From assembly GCA_021442155.1 (NCBI GenBank), contig CM038214.1:56080514-56144513 (forward strand): a stretch of DNA of 64,000 nt, read 5' to 3'. The stretch comes from Cymbidium sinense (lineage: Eukaryota; Streptophyta; Magnoliopsida; Asparagales; Orchidaceae). The position numbers were made by a program, and so were the translations under genes. A model generated the notes under the pieces. It was not told the DNA's origin and did not search any database. It was given only the letters and a program-made list of their open reading frames with translations. Below are positions 1 to 11,510 of this stretch, one piece after another. The first letter of the stretch is position 1; the number at the start of each line of letters is the position of its first letter.

Positions 1-1096
1 CTTTTTTCTTTTTAACCATGACATGAAAATATTTGGTATTGTGATCTCCATCAGAGATCCATTTCATAGAAGCTTTTTGCTGCTAATAAGTATCTTCCAT
101 ATCTTGAAAACATGTCAACCTATCTTTAGCTTGAGCCACCATCTAAATTTTAGAAGGATCATTAACAACAGCATCTTCCAAAGCAATCACATCATTCTCC
201 ATTTTATTAATATCAACAAGAAGATTCTTAAAATAGTGTTTATTCCACCAAGAAAGGTATTATTTAAGTCTTTTTAATTTGAACCACAATCTCTTCATCC
301 CATAAATAGTGTCATCATAATGGAGAGGTTCTCCCTGTTACTAGCAACAACATTGAAAAATTTATCATCCATAAGCCACATATTTTGGAAATGAAAAGGG
401 ACAGGGGAGAAGGATTTGTTAGCATTAAAATTAACATTAATAAGCAAGGGAGAATGGTCCAATAGGGTTCTGCTTAAGTGGTCCATAGAAGTAATATGGA
501 AAAAATTAATCCATGGAAAATTAAAAAGAACCCTATCAAGCCTTTGCCACAGTCTATAATAATTCCATGTAAATTGAACCTAGTAATGCCAATGTGAGTA
601 AGATGACATTTAAGGATCATGTTATTAAAATCTTCCATAAAAAATAAGTTATGAGCATTTCCACTAACACATTCAGAGGAAGAAGATATAGTATTAAAAT
701 CTCTACACATAAACCAAGGAGCATCAATAGAAGAAGAAAAACAAATAAGTTTCTCCCAAAGATGTGTCTACCATTTCTATTACAAGAAGAATAAACTAAG
801 GAACCAAAATAACTAAAATTATCATAAGTAATCTTAACATTCATAACTTGGGATAAATCATCCAAAATCTACATAACATAGGGACTACTCCAAAATATCC
901 AAATTTTATTGCTAGCGTTAGCAAAATAATTACTAAAGCCAATCATTCTAGCAACATAAGAAATGTTAGAAGGAAGAATAAATGGTTCCAAGATATCCAA
1001 GAAGGAAATGTTATGAGTACAAACTAAGTTTCTAATTTTATTTCTAATAGAAAGGGTATCAATCCCTCTCACATTCCAAATTAAGAAACAAATCAT
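1..1096 (-). pseudogene. LINE ORF2 endonuclease domain, partial
   Basis: N-terminal APE-type endonuclease of a LINE ORF2, the enzyme that nicks target DNA before target-primed reverse transcription. It starts with an ATG at 1,096, giving MICFLIWNVRGID, the usual plant L1 opening. One in-frame stop lies near 868, after which the same frame continues to 617. A following frame contains RDFNTI (usual GGDFN, here with the glycines lost) and then LSRTLLDHSPLL, the C-terminal D-H active-site block, at 295-486. RT and RNase H lie beyond the left edge. Stops and shifts show decay. Confidence 0.85.
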
Positions 1097-2640
1097 TTAT
1101 TTTTTGGGCAGAAGAGCTAGATCTAGTAAATCTGACAAATTAGGAAGGTTTGTTTTAAGAGTTTTATTTTTCTTTCTAAAAATAGTTTGGAACATATTAT
1201 TCATATCCACTACATCACCATCTGAGAGAGATTGTTCAAGGCTATTTTTGGAGGAAATTTGCACATTTAAAGCATCATTGCAAGCCACTTCACCCTCTTT
1301 CAAATCCATATTAGGTTGAAATGTCAAAATAAAAATCAGTTCAACATTAGAAGAGGAGGCAAGAAAGGGATTAGAGCCATTTAAAGCATAAGTGCCCAAG
1401 TCAAAATTAGATGCCTTTTCATTAAAACTCTCATCTAGGATTGCATTCTTATCAATTAATGGTGGCATAGAAGCAGGAATTGAATCATTTGAATATAATC
1501 ATCATTCGTAAGTTTCAAAAACATATTATTACTGATATTATTACCAATATTGGGGGTATTCAACTATATAGAATCATTGAAGGGTAAGAAATCGTTATTA
1601 ACATGACTGACATCCAAAAATTGATCAGGCTTAAGAACCACAACATTCTCCACAGAAATAGTGGGTGGATCAAGTCAATGCCCCCAGTTTTAGGTAAAGA
1701 AATGTCCATAAGAGCATAATTTTGTGCTTTAACCAAGGGCACCATAATGTTGGAATCCAAATTATTATTAACTATTTTTTATTTCTTAAAGTGAAGGTGA
1801 ACTACAAAACAATTTGAAAACCCATGACCATGAATTTTACAATGGGAACAAAAAATAAGAAAATTCTCAAATTCTACTTTTGCAAATATCCATATTTCTC
1901 TAATCCTAGCCAAATTTCCTTAGGAAATTTATAGTTATATCCAACTTGACTAGAATCCAAGCAACAGAGGCCCGAGTATGAGAAGTAGTCACCTGATCAA
2001 CTTGAAGAGGATGACCGAACATCTCACCCACAACAAAAAGAAATTCATGTTTAATGAAATGGACAAGCAGATTGGGAAGAGAGATCCAAACCAGAACAAT
2101 AGGAGATTCCTCCAAAATATCAAAAAGAGGCATCCATTTTAACAATCTCATCTAATAATTGAAAATAAAATATGAGCGATGAGAAAAAAATGAGAGTAAT
2201 CCAAATAGTTGGGAAGCTGGATCAATACTTGACGAGAATCGATCAATCCAATAGAAAACATTCCATAGAGTTTTAAGTTATATAAGAAAGATCAAATATT
2301 CTCCAAAGTAGGATGATGCAAAATGAATTTATCCACCAACATAAATTCAAAAGGCTTTGCAAGCCTTTCCACAACCGAATTTGAACACATTATCACGGGT
2401 ACACTCTAGAAGGAAGTCAAAATAAGCTCGAGAGACTCACCAATGCAATTAGCTTTACTAGTAAGAACATGCTTGAATGATTTCAAAGTTAGTGATGGAT
2501 TTAAGCCAGAAACCCCCAAAGAGACAGAAATATTAGCGGGGCGGATGATTCTCCAGGAAGTAGAATTACAACCATGATCAAGCTGCATGAGGCAAAATCG
2601 ATCAAACCTGCAAATGGAAATATCAATTACCACAAAAAAA
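1097..2640 (-). pseudogene. LINE ORF1 (DUF4283 / zinc-knuckle, Gag-like) remnant
   Basis: ORF1 proteins of plant L1 elements bind the element RNA. Reading on the minus strand, 2,400-2,630 resembles the start of the DUF4283 domain of the other two LINEs here (the segment around SLTLKSFKHVLTSK and the following KPFEF block). 1,906-2,151 carries the middle segment (RLLKWMPLFDILEESPIVLV). Around 1,790-1,880 there is a zinc knuckle of the form FCSHCKIHGHGFSNCF. The last 123 codons (1,468-1,097) are an open acidic/serine-rich tail ending directly before the ORF2 start. Several frame breaks lie between these blocks, so no full ORF1 protein can be made. Confidence 0.8.
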
Positions 2641-2724
2641 AAAGCTATAGAGGGAGTCCTGAAATGAAATTCACTAGAGCACCAAAAAAATGGAGGGGAG
2701 ATGATGCTTGACGAATGGGTTTTG

Positions 2725-3640
2725 TTTAGTTTAGGGTTTAGGATTTTAGGGTTTAGGTTTAGGGTTTAGGGTTTAGGTTTAGTTTAGGTTTAGGGTTTAG
2801 GGTTTAAGTTTAAGGTTTAGGATTTAGGTTAGTTTGTTTAGGGTTTAGGGTTTAGGGTTTTGAGTTTAGGTTGTTTTAGTTTATAGTTTTAGGGTTTAGT
2901 TTTAAGTTTAGTTTAGGGTTTAGGTTAGTTTAGGGTTTAGGTTTATGATTTAGGTTAGGGTTAGTTTAGGGTTTAGTTTAGGTTTTAGGGTTTAGGATTT
3001 AGTTTAGGGTTTTAGGATTTAGGGTTTAGGTTTAGGTTATAGTTTAGGGTTTAGGATTAATTTATGGTTTAGGTTATTTTAGTTTAGGATTTAGGTTTTG
3101 GGTTTTAGGTTTAGGGTTTAGGGTTTTTTTTTAAATAAGTAGTGGTAGGTTTAGGTTTATTTAGGTTTATTTAATTTAGTTTATTTTATTTTTTATTTTT
3201 AGTTTATTTTTGTTTAGTTTTATTTTTTTTTTTTTTAGTTTAGGTTTTTATTTTAGTTTATTTTTTTTAGATTTTTTAGGTTTATGTTTATTTTTTTTGT
3301 TTAGTTTTATTTTTATTTTATTTTTTAGGTTTAGGTTTTATTTTTTATCTTTAGTTTTAGGTTTGGGTTTTTATTTTATTTTTTTTAGGTTTAGGTTTAT
3401 TTTTAGTTTATTTTATTTTATTTAGGTTAGGGTTTATGTTTAGTTTTTTCTAGGTTTAGGTTTAGGTTTTATTTATTTTAGTTTAAGTTTATGTTTATTT
3501 TATTTTATTTATTTTATGTTTATTTTTTTAGTTTAAGGTTTAGGTTTTAGTTTTTATTTTGTTTTTGGTTTTATTTTTAGGTTTATTTTTTATGTTTAGG
3601 TTTTTATTATTTTCTATTTTATTTAGGGTTTTGGCCACCA
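2725..3640 (+). repeat. Degenerate TTTAGGG array grading into T-rich block
   Basis: From about 2,730 to 3,125 the plus strand is dominated by imperfect TTTAGGG heptamers with variants (TTTAGG, TTTAGGTTTAG, TTAGGG). After a T-run and the landmark AAATAAGTAGTGGTAGG at 3,133-3,149 the sequence becomes a T-rich mix of TTTA, TTTTATTT and TTTAGG up to 3,640. The same two-part layout recurs throughout 21.7-61.9 kb. It is interstitial and far too degenerate to be a chromosome end. Apparent open frames here are artefacts of low complexity. Confidence 0.9.
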
Positions 3641-3653
3641 TCCTTAAAGATCT

Positions 3654-4620
3654 TTGATTGTAGTGGGAACCAACGATAATACATTGCACACTTTAGAGCT
3701 GGCTATTGCAACACTAGTGGTAGTAACACACTCCTCTTTCTCCTTTTTCATTAGTAGTCTATCAAGTGTTGCATTTGATTGGTACGTTGAGCTGCCCAAC
3801 AGTTCAGTGAAAACTTTTACGGAGTTGGAGCACCTCTTCATCAAGAGGTTTGCCGCAGCTCAATAGAGGGTGATTGTAGGTGATCTATTTGAAGAGAAAC
3901 AGAAACTCAATGAGTCCCTCATTGATTACATTCTCAGGTGGCACAACCTGAGCTTGAAATGCGAACCACAGTTGTCCAAACTACATGCCATTGAGATTCT
4001 TCTAAAAAATATCCTTGGCCCGGTCGCCTTCATGCTTATGGGCTTTACCATAAAAATGTTTGAGAAATTAATTAACAAAGTAGCTAACCTACAAGAAGCC
4101 AAATAGTTGCCCTTTCTTGACCAATCATTTAGGCCCAAGTCGTAGAATGTGTTTGAGAAGAAGCCAGGGATAGTTATGTCAGTGGATAGAGAGAAGCATC
4201 CAACCAGAGTTTAGTATGAGAGACTACGATCTTAGAAGCCTCCATTGCCACCTCCTCTTCCACCACCCCGGCCATCATACTGACCACTGCAGCTGCCATA
4301 ATGACCATTTCCACCACCTCAGCAGCCTACTGAGCAGTTGCATTCATATCCATCACCAGGTAGCTATTTTCCACCTACTCTTGCTAATAGATTGAATAAG
4401 CCATATTCATTCAAGAGGGAGATAGTTAGGAAAATCTTTAAGAATCTCTTAAAGAAACTTGACTTTAGTTGCCAAAGCCTAAGAGGCCGGATGAAGTGGG
4501 CAAGAGCAATGATCCTAGCTATTGCCCCTACCACTGCATGTTAGGCCATGTCTTAGAGGATTCTATCACTTTTAAGGACTAGCTTGACCACACCTACATG
4601 TTGGGAGCCATAGTTATCCC
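3654..4620 (+). pseudogene. Ty3/gypsy Gag capsid and zinc knuckle remnant
   Basis: Gag forms the virus-like particle that packages element RNA. 3,654-4,106 reads in one frame with a single stop at 3,864 and matches the retrotransposon Gag core: AFDWYVELPNSSVKTFTELE followed by FIKRFAAAQ, then the helix-rich block with LIDYILRWHNLSLKCEPQL. A proline-rich stretch follows at 4,230-4,380. Near 4,505-4,600 a shifted frame keeps the knuckle-like DPSYCPYHCMLGH and a degraded LED..TFKD, as in Tat-type Gag proteins. A stop after NKVANLQEAK and further shifts make it non-functional. Confidence 0.75.
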
Positions 4621-5002
4621 TAAGGAATACTTATTAGAACAACCATCCAGTTCTATTAGAGTAATCCTTTGGGATACTTGTGATTATCTTAAGACTAAAA
4701 AGGTTAGGATATCTCCCTATCCCAAACCTCTATAAAGATCATTTCTAAGATCAAGAAGCTTTTCTTGCAGGTGCTTGAAATAGCTCAAACGTCCAACACC
4801 AAGGAAGGTTTGTTAGATGCAAAGGACAACTCAAGGAGAGTGACAGCCCAATAATAGCAACAACTCACCATACTTTCCTGGGATAGTCAGCTTACCTATC
4901 AGTCAGTACTCCACTCCAGTTATAGTTACCACCTCTTCTGCTAGCTCCTCCTGTACTAGTAGGAGCATTGTATCTGCGGATAAGAGAACAAAATACCTTA
5001 CT

Positions 5003-5960
5003 TTGCTTTCTTTACTTGCTTTCTATTATGTACCTCCACCCAAAAAGAAATTAATAAAGAAAGCTGATTCTACTTATATATTGTCTACTTCTGATGGTCT
5101 TGATTTTATTCCTATTGAAAGCTCTCTGAGTCTAAATAAAAATAATAGCTCTAGTAATTCTATTTCTTTCATTTCTGATTCAGATTTAGACTATCCTTAT
5201 TTGAATCAATCAAGTTCACCTCTTGAGATTGACTTGGAGTCAACTGACTCTAAGGATCCCATAGGAGAAGCTGTAGGTATGCCCGATGAGAAGGTAGAAC
5301 TTTCCACAAGCTCATCATTTCAAGAAGTCACTGAAGTCAATCTACATAGTGGCAAAGTTCTATCTCCTAGGGTAGCACCTCAAGATAAGGGTAAGCAAGT
5401 CATGGGTTCCAATGAGTAGATAGCCCCTCCATAGGATACTCCACCCATGGATATGCTTATGGAGGACCAAGCCAGATTTGATTATAATGTCCAAGTTCAC
5501 CTTAGAAAGTTTCCAACTAAGTTAGGCATGTATGAAACCCTTGTCTTATCCAAAGAGATGAGGGAATCTCTAATCAAGGCCTTACTTGATCTAGAATTAT
5601 GCCTAGCTTAGTTGGCCTCTATGTAAGAGGAGGCTTTCTACTTGAAGGACATCTCAGTAATTACATTCAATGATGAAGACTTACTCATAGGGATGATCAG
5701 GCACAATCGCCTCTTTACATTACAGTGGATGTTGGTAGATATAGACTATCTAGAGTTCTAGTTTCCCTAGGTGTATCAGTTAATATTATGAGTCTAAGAA
5801 CCCTTGCCTACTTGAGGATCAACATCTCCAAACTCCAAAAAGAAAGGATGATGTTAACAAGATTTAATTAACAAGGTGAGAAGGCCTTCTGGTGTTTATT
5901 TTTGGAAGTAGGGGGTGGGGGGCACCATGCAGATTGTAGGGGAGGTACTTTTTGAGGTGA
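5003..5960 (+). pseudogene. Ty3/gypsy linker and N-terminal protease remnant
   Basis: 5,003-5,419 is an open 138-codon serine- and acid-rich linker ending in VNLHSGKVLSPR, a segment typically found between Gag and protease of Tat-like elements. After a stop at 5,420 the frame continues with RKFPTKLGMYETLVLSKEM and a block VITFNDEDLLIGMIRHNR. Traces of the retroviral-type aspartic protease follow (VNIMSLRTLAYL, a shifted GEKAFWC and VGEVLFEVIEY). The catalytic DSG/DTG triad is not legible. Dense stops (TAG, TAA) indicate old decay. I infer protease from neighbour order as well as motifs. Confidence 0.65.
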
Positions 5961-6129
5961 TTGAGTACAACATTGAGGTATGATGTGCTATATCAAAAGA
6001 TAGAGGCATCACCCTACAGTGGACCTTATCACATAATAAGGTCTCCTAAGGCATGATGGGTCTTCGAATGTACCTGATATTTTTCCCCAACTTTACATGA
6101 ATGAATAAAGTAGCATTTATATTAAACTA

Positions 6130-7100
6130 GGTTCTTACGTTGCCTATGGAGGGAAGCCTCCATAGTTAATTACTTCTTAGGAAATGAAATTTCTTAAGAA
6201 TATTCTCGATTAAAGTAGACAATTATCATGTCCAAAGATTTCAAGATTAGGCTATCAAAGGATTTGTTGTATTTGGAAAATCAATTGGGAAAGCTCAAAG
6301 AGAAGACTTGTTTTTGGAATCTAAATGAAATAATTAGGAAATTCTCATGATAGTAGGAAGCCTGGTGGACATTCTAATCTAGCTTATTGTTGAGCTTTAT
6401 AATTTTGAGGTTGAGGAGATTTATATATTTTGAGTTGAAATTTAATTAGATTACTAGGGCTTATAATCCACCAACATAAGGTTGTGGAATGCCTAAGAGG
6501 TGAGGATTTATGCTCATAGCCTAAAGAAAATAGCTACCTCAGATCCTAAATCTAGGGAGCTTTAGTATGAGCTAAAGCATGACCTAAATTTAAGCGATAA
6601 GTGGACATAAGGGTTTACCTCCACAACTGAGAATAAATTATCCGACTTCTGGACTTATAACCACCTAGAGTGGCCACCAGCTAACTCCTCCTATGATTTT
6701 AAAACCATGTAGTCCAATCTTATGAATTTCAAGATAGCTAGGGTAGTTATTTAATTAGAAAGAGACTAAAGTTCTAAACACACTCCCTAAGAGACTAGAG
6801 CATGAGTGGTATGAGCATATGATTTAATCTATAGATGCAAAATCTTTTCAAATTTTATTTTATTTTACAAACATCATTTTGACCGAGGTTTTAAGATTTC
6901 TTACCCAAATGCATGATTAAATAGGTTATGGATCAAATGAGCAAGAAGAAGTTGTTCTCGACCATAAGGGATGCCCTCACAGGTCAAGCATTCCTTTATC
7001 GTGCAAGGATGGAGATCCTTCATGTTCAAGAGAGAAAGAATATGCATGTTTGATGTGAAACATACAACCATATAGCTAAAGGGTTGCTAAATCTTTTAAT
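6130..7100. other. Unassigned stretch, possibly further degraded retroelement
   Basis: No open frame of note and no motif I recognise. Short patches look protein-like (for example a frame near 6,600-6,700 reading FWTYNHLEWPPANSSYDF), which suggests eroded coding sequence of unknown origin. The sequence grades into AT-rich DNA after 7,100. Confidence 0.4.
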
Positions 7101-8540
7101 TATCTTATTTATGTCTTAGGCTTTATGATGAGATTATGAGTTGTTTAAAATTTAGTTATGAGTGATTAGTTGGGTAGAAAAGATATTTTTATCCTAAGAG
7201 CCTAATCATATCTAAGCACACATTAAAGCTTCATTGATTTAAAAAAACTATCAAAAGTATGCCATCCTAATGCACAATGTAAACATAACATCAAATAATT
7301 ATATAAACTATCATAAAAGACTAAAATGTTGATGTGGTCAGGTACCGCCATACAACCTGAAGAGAGAAAAGATGGGTAGCCGAGCTCTACCCATATACAA
7401 CCTGGAATATGAAAGAATAATTATAATTATACTAAATACTATTGGGGACTTCTTTATTCATTTCTCCAATTCTAATTTGGTTCCTTCTCAAATTTGGATG
7501 GTGCTTGCTTCAAAGGCATCACAAGGCACCCCAGGATAAAGCCTTTTGGGCACTGCTCATCCTAATCCCCCATAGCACTAATCCTAATTCCTATTACAAA
7601 AATTACATTTACATGAGAAAAGTAAATTTAACTACACCTGCAAAATAGAGGTTAGCTAAATATACATATAATCCCAAGTAGTTGTATTTATAATTTGGAC
7701 TTAGCACTCTACACATGGGTAACTAAGCTCACCTGTCCTAACTTGGATTATGTGTAAGGATTTAAGCAACCTGCAAAAAGAGCATTCACATTTATTTTTA
7801 GGCATCCCTTAAGCATAATCCTCTGTAGAAAATATGATTAGGCTAATATTGGCCTATCATCCAGTCTATGAAGCATACACCCTTACATCCAATCTAGAAT
7901 AATACATCATAAACAAAACATTCATCATATCATGCATCATCCTAACTTAGATCTAGAAGTGGTGACTTAATTCTAATGTATGTATTAAAGCTTGTTTGGT
8001 AAGTCTTGTTAAGCATTAGTGTTATATTTTCTAAGTGTAGAAGGATTCAATTTAACATGAAAGGTTGATTTCACTTGAAGTAGTTTAATTGATTTGAGAA
8101 TTTTAATTGTGTTCTCTTTTGTTTCATTTGATTACACTTAGCAACTAAGTGTTATAAAGAGAGGAAAAGTGGATTTCCTCTTTCATCCCTACTTAAGTCA
8201 CTTTCTAAAGTATATTAATTTGATTTAGTTCTCTTTTGGTGAATGGCTTATTGAATGATTTAATTAATCCTAAGTTTAGATTCACTTTAAATAATCCTAT
8301 TCAAAATGAAAGGTATCTTAAGATTAATTTAATTGAATTACTACCACATGACATATATTAAATCATTCTTTTCCATCACATGTAACATGCATATGATATA
8401 ATCCTAAGTGTATCTATACATGCAACATATTTTAGCACACTTAAATGATGAATGTATGTGTATGTTTAGAATTTATATTTTATTTGATTGAATTATTTAA
8501 CCATATTAATTTAAAACTTTATCCAAATTGTTATACAAAA
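7100..8540. other. AT-rich non-coding DNA, no gene seen
   Basis: Mostly A/T with scattered TTAATT and TTGATTT words. A short polypurine-containing patch near 7,340-7,410 has GTACCGCCATACAACCTG and, about 60 bases on, a diverged ACCCATATACAACCTGG. I see no reading frame, RNA gene or terminal repeat that I can support. Confidence 0.5.
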
Positions 8541-9195
8541 AGGACATAAGAATGAAATTAAATAGGCATGTACCATTGTTAAACCAGTGAAGAAAGGTAA
8601 TCAAAATGACCTGCTTGGAGCTAGCTAAAGCCTCATATTCTCGAGATGTCTATACTATATACCCATTTACATTCAAACATATATAAATTTGTATACATGA
8701 ACATAGGAAGTAAGCTCCAAATCATATGAATAATTAATTCAACCACTTAGTCAATTATGAATGCATGCAATTTTAATGTAAAATGGGATTTTCATTAACT
8801 AATTACATATACATATACATGTACAAAAATATAGGAAAGTATGTGTCCTTGTTAAACTAGGGAATTGAGGTAAACAAATGACCTCCTTGGGGCTAACTAA
8901 AGCCTCGTATTCCCGGGATGTCCAGACTATATACTTGCTTTTCTTTGACACACATGGATGTATACATAAATGAGGGAAAGAAAACCATGCAAAGATTGTA
9001 TATATTTTTTTTGATTGAATCATTTATATATATGAATTAAACTCCAAATTCTAATGTTGAAATACATAAGAATGAAATCAAATGGGTACGTGCCATTGTT
9101 AAACTAGGGAAGTGAGGTAATCAAATGACCTCCTTGGGGCTAGCTAAAGCCTCATGTTCCCGGGATGTCCAGACTATATACCCATTACCATTCAA
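8541..9195 (+). repeat. Three diverged tandem copies, about 250-bp period
   Basis: A conserved core of about 100 bp occurs three times. It starts like CCATTGTTAAACTAGGGAAG, passes through CCTCCTTGGGGCTAGC, and ends like CCCGGGATGTCCAGACTATA. Cores lie at about 8,571-8,672, 8,846-8,935 and 9,090-9,185, with AT-rich spacers that include the word ACATAAGAATGAAAT before copies 1 and 3. Copies 2 and 3 are closer to each other than to copy 1. No coding capacity. The origin is unknown; it could be the non-coding part of an LTR element. Confidence 0.8.
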
Positions 9196-10490
9196 TCTTA
9201 TATAAATAAACACATGAATAGAAATAAGAGAACTCATACACTTAAGCTATAAGTAGAAGCATTTCTTATGTATTTATAACTAGCATCATAACACTTATTA
9301 TTATTCATTGATAAGCTTTTGAAAAATACATTTGGATTTAATAATGATAATAGCCATGCATATATTAAATTAAATCAACACATGCAAGCTTATATAAAGG
9401 AAATCTATTTTATTTTACTTGATTTTGAAAAGATGGATCCATGAATTCAAATGACATACCAAATTTAACATGATTGGAAAGAGGACAATCAAATATAAGC
9501 ATGTGATTCATTCAACCAAACTAGTTCTTAAGGACAATCAAATCAAATAAGATTATTTAAAGCAAAGCAAAGCTTCTTTATTAATTAAGTTTTGGATTTG
9601 ATTTGATTTAAAGAGAAGAGAAATCATCACTTGTTATTTTAAACCCATTCCACATTAGTGATTTAACTTAATTTAAGGAAATGGTTAATTAAGTTGAACC
9701 CTTAATTAGATGAATTAATTACCCTTACCTATGTCACCTTAAAGTAATTAACTAAATAATTATGAGCCAACATGCATGGAAAATAAACTTGGAATGATCT
9801 AAGAAATAAAAGGGCCTAATGCAATTGGCTCATGATTAATACTTAACTAGATTAAGGGACTTAATTAATTACTCTTATGGTTTTCCCACACATGTGGACT
9901 AACCATAATTTCATTAAACTCCTTTAGGTTATTAAACACCTAATGATCTACCCCATGATTTAATTAATTGGGTGATGTGATTATGATTTCAATTTGATTA
10001 AGTGATTTAATTAATTGGTTAAATAATTAATTTCATTTTAAAAAGGGGAAATGAACTTGGGAAAGGGGTCCCAACCCTATTCCTTAGTTCACTTAATGTT
10101 GAACAATGATTAATAAAATTAATTAACAATTTTCTACTTCATGGATTAATTAATCATTAATTAACTTAAAAAAGTAGTTAAGTTTAATTAGTCAATTTTC
10201 CTAATTAGCTGAGCAAAAAATCCCAAGAAAATCATGGGAGGTAGAAGTCATCCCATTAAAGGGATTAATTGCTCAAGTAATTAAGGAGTAATTAAGCTAA
10301 TTAATTTTGTAATTAAACCCTAATTAAACCTTAATTACTATTTAAAATCAGTTAAGATCATTTTTAAATAATTTTCCTTTGAAATACCTTTAAAATGAGT
10401 ATTTATTTGCAATTTTTTATTTCTCTATGATTTTTTATGATTTTTAGAAGTTTCAGACATTAAAAATGATTAACTAAGCCTAATTAAAGC
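9195..10490. other. AT-rich DNA packed with TTAATTAA words
   Basis: Non-coding. Between about 9,580 and 10,340 the palindromic word TTAATTAA and its near relatives occur every few dozen bases on both strands. No tandem period is evident by eye. No gene, RNA or mobile-element end recognised. Confidence 0.5.
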
Positions 10491-11510
10491 CTAATCCTGT
10501 TGGCACCATGTGGCGCACTTTTCACATGGCACCGTGGGATTGGTTACTTAAAATTTATCTAACTTAGCACCTACATGGCGGTGGCGAATGCACTTTCTTA
10601 TCTACCTTCTAATCTATGACTGGACGGCTATGATTAATCCCATAGCTTAATAAGTTTAGATCAGATCGATCTGGCAGATCTAATCCTGAATGTCGATTCT
10701 ATTCATGCAGAATGGATGGTACGTGATCTAACATCACGTGAGTGAGGGAGAATGGAGTCTGTTTTCCATTGCTCACTTTGTCCGAGCTTACCCATGCTCG
10801 GATCAACTCCAAAAGGATCCCACACCTTCATGACATTGATCGAAGGGGATCCAACAGTCAAGATTACACGAGATGCAAGTTTTCTTCAAAAAGCTCCAAC
10901 CCATTTTTTCCTAAGGATAGGTTTTGGAAGCATACCTCATGGAGCTTAGACCGAAGCTCAAGAGGAGGAAGCTTCATCTAGTGGAGATAAAGCCCATGAT
11001 TAGATCACCTCTGACTTTGGAAGGCCATGAACGATTTGGAGCTAACTTTGATCAAGTCCCACCTCTGGGTGCTTGGGAGATGATTCATTCTTTCTCAATG
11101 AGGCTTGTGGAAGGTGCGTGTTAATTTGAGCTGGGATGAGGAATGATTTTATGTGTGTTTGAGTGGAATGAGGGGTGTATAATTCTAAATCTTAATAATG
11201 AATGGTGTATTTGGATGGTCGCCATCTCAGAGTCGGGGTGGTGGAGGAGGTGAGTTGGCTCTTGTTGGTTGAAGGTGTGGAGGTGGCGCAAGGAGGAATC
11301 ATGGGTGTCCTATGGGTTTCAAATCCAATGGAGGGTGAGGTGATTTCACCTCCCATGGGTCATGGCCACAACCCATTGTTCAGGAGGTGTGTCCTAGTGC
11401 CTAGGTGGACCATTGGGAGAGTACCAAGTGGCCAAGGAATGGAAATGACCACTAACATGGGTGATTTGCCTCATGTGATTCCCTTGACCCTATGGTAGGA
11501 TGATTGTTTG
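10490..11510. other. Higher-GC island of unknown origin
   Basis: Composition shifts to more balanced base use, with paired words such as CACATGGC and GGCACC/TGGCACCATG near 10,500-10,530 and ACGTGATCTAACATCACGTG (an imperfect palindrome) near 10,720-10,740. Short open frames on the plus strand (10,742-10,981, 10,924-11,124, 11,202-11,498) have no recognisable domain and overlap in different phases, so I do not call a gene. It may be a leader or LTR segment of the retroelement whose pol begins at 13.3 kb, or a captured gene fragment. Confidence 0.35.

Larger units (their letters stand above)
1..2700 (-). mobile_element. L1-type LINE, 5' part (LINE-1 of this window), decayed
   Basis: Minus-strand non-LTR retrotransposon cut off by the left window edge, so only ORF1 and the endonuclease start of ORF2 are present. 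ORF1 shows a DUF4283-like part and a CCHC-like zinc knuckle. Its stop codon is followed at once by the ORF2 ATG (TAAATG at about 1094-1099). The 5' end merges near 2,700 into telomere-like repeats. It resembles the LINEs at 26.3-34.9 kb and after 61.9 kb but is more diverged, with a longer non-coding leader. Stop codons and frameshifts make it non-functional. Family assignment is from domain order and recognisable motifs, not from a search. Confidence 0.85.
3640..6130 (+). mobile_element. Ty3/gypsy retrotransposon remnant, Gag to protease
   Basis: Plus-strand remnant in the order Gag, proline-rich linker, zinc knuckle, serine-rich linker, start of protease. It ends in unrecognisable sequence around 6,100. 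It overlaps in domain content with the protease at 13.3 kb: both keep the strand before the ALLGRPW block. The two are therefore better read as separate elements than as one element split by an insertion. No LTR could be delimited by eye. Many stops and shifts are present. Confidence 0.75.

Noticed and set aside
3210..3425. Hydrophobic open frame in the T-rich block
   Set aside because: The product is almost only Phe, Leu, Ser and Tyr from TTT-rich low-complexity DNA; not a gene.
8541..9195. CRISPR-like repeat-spacer array
   Set aside because: Only three long diverged copies in plant DNA with spacers of unequal length; ordinary tandem duplication.
10742..11498. Protein-coding gene in the higher-GC island
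   Set aside because: Short frames in different phases, no domain, no splice structure that joins them convincingly.
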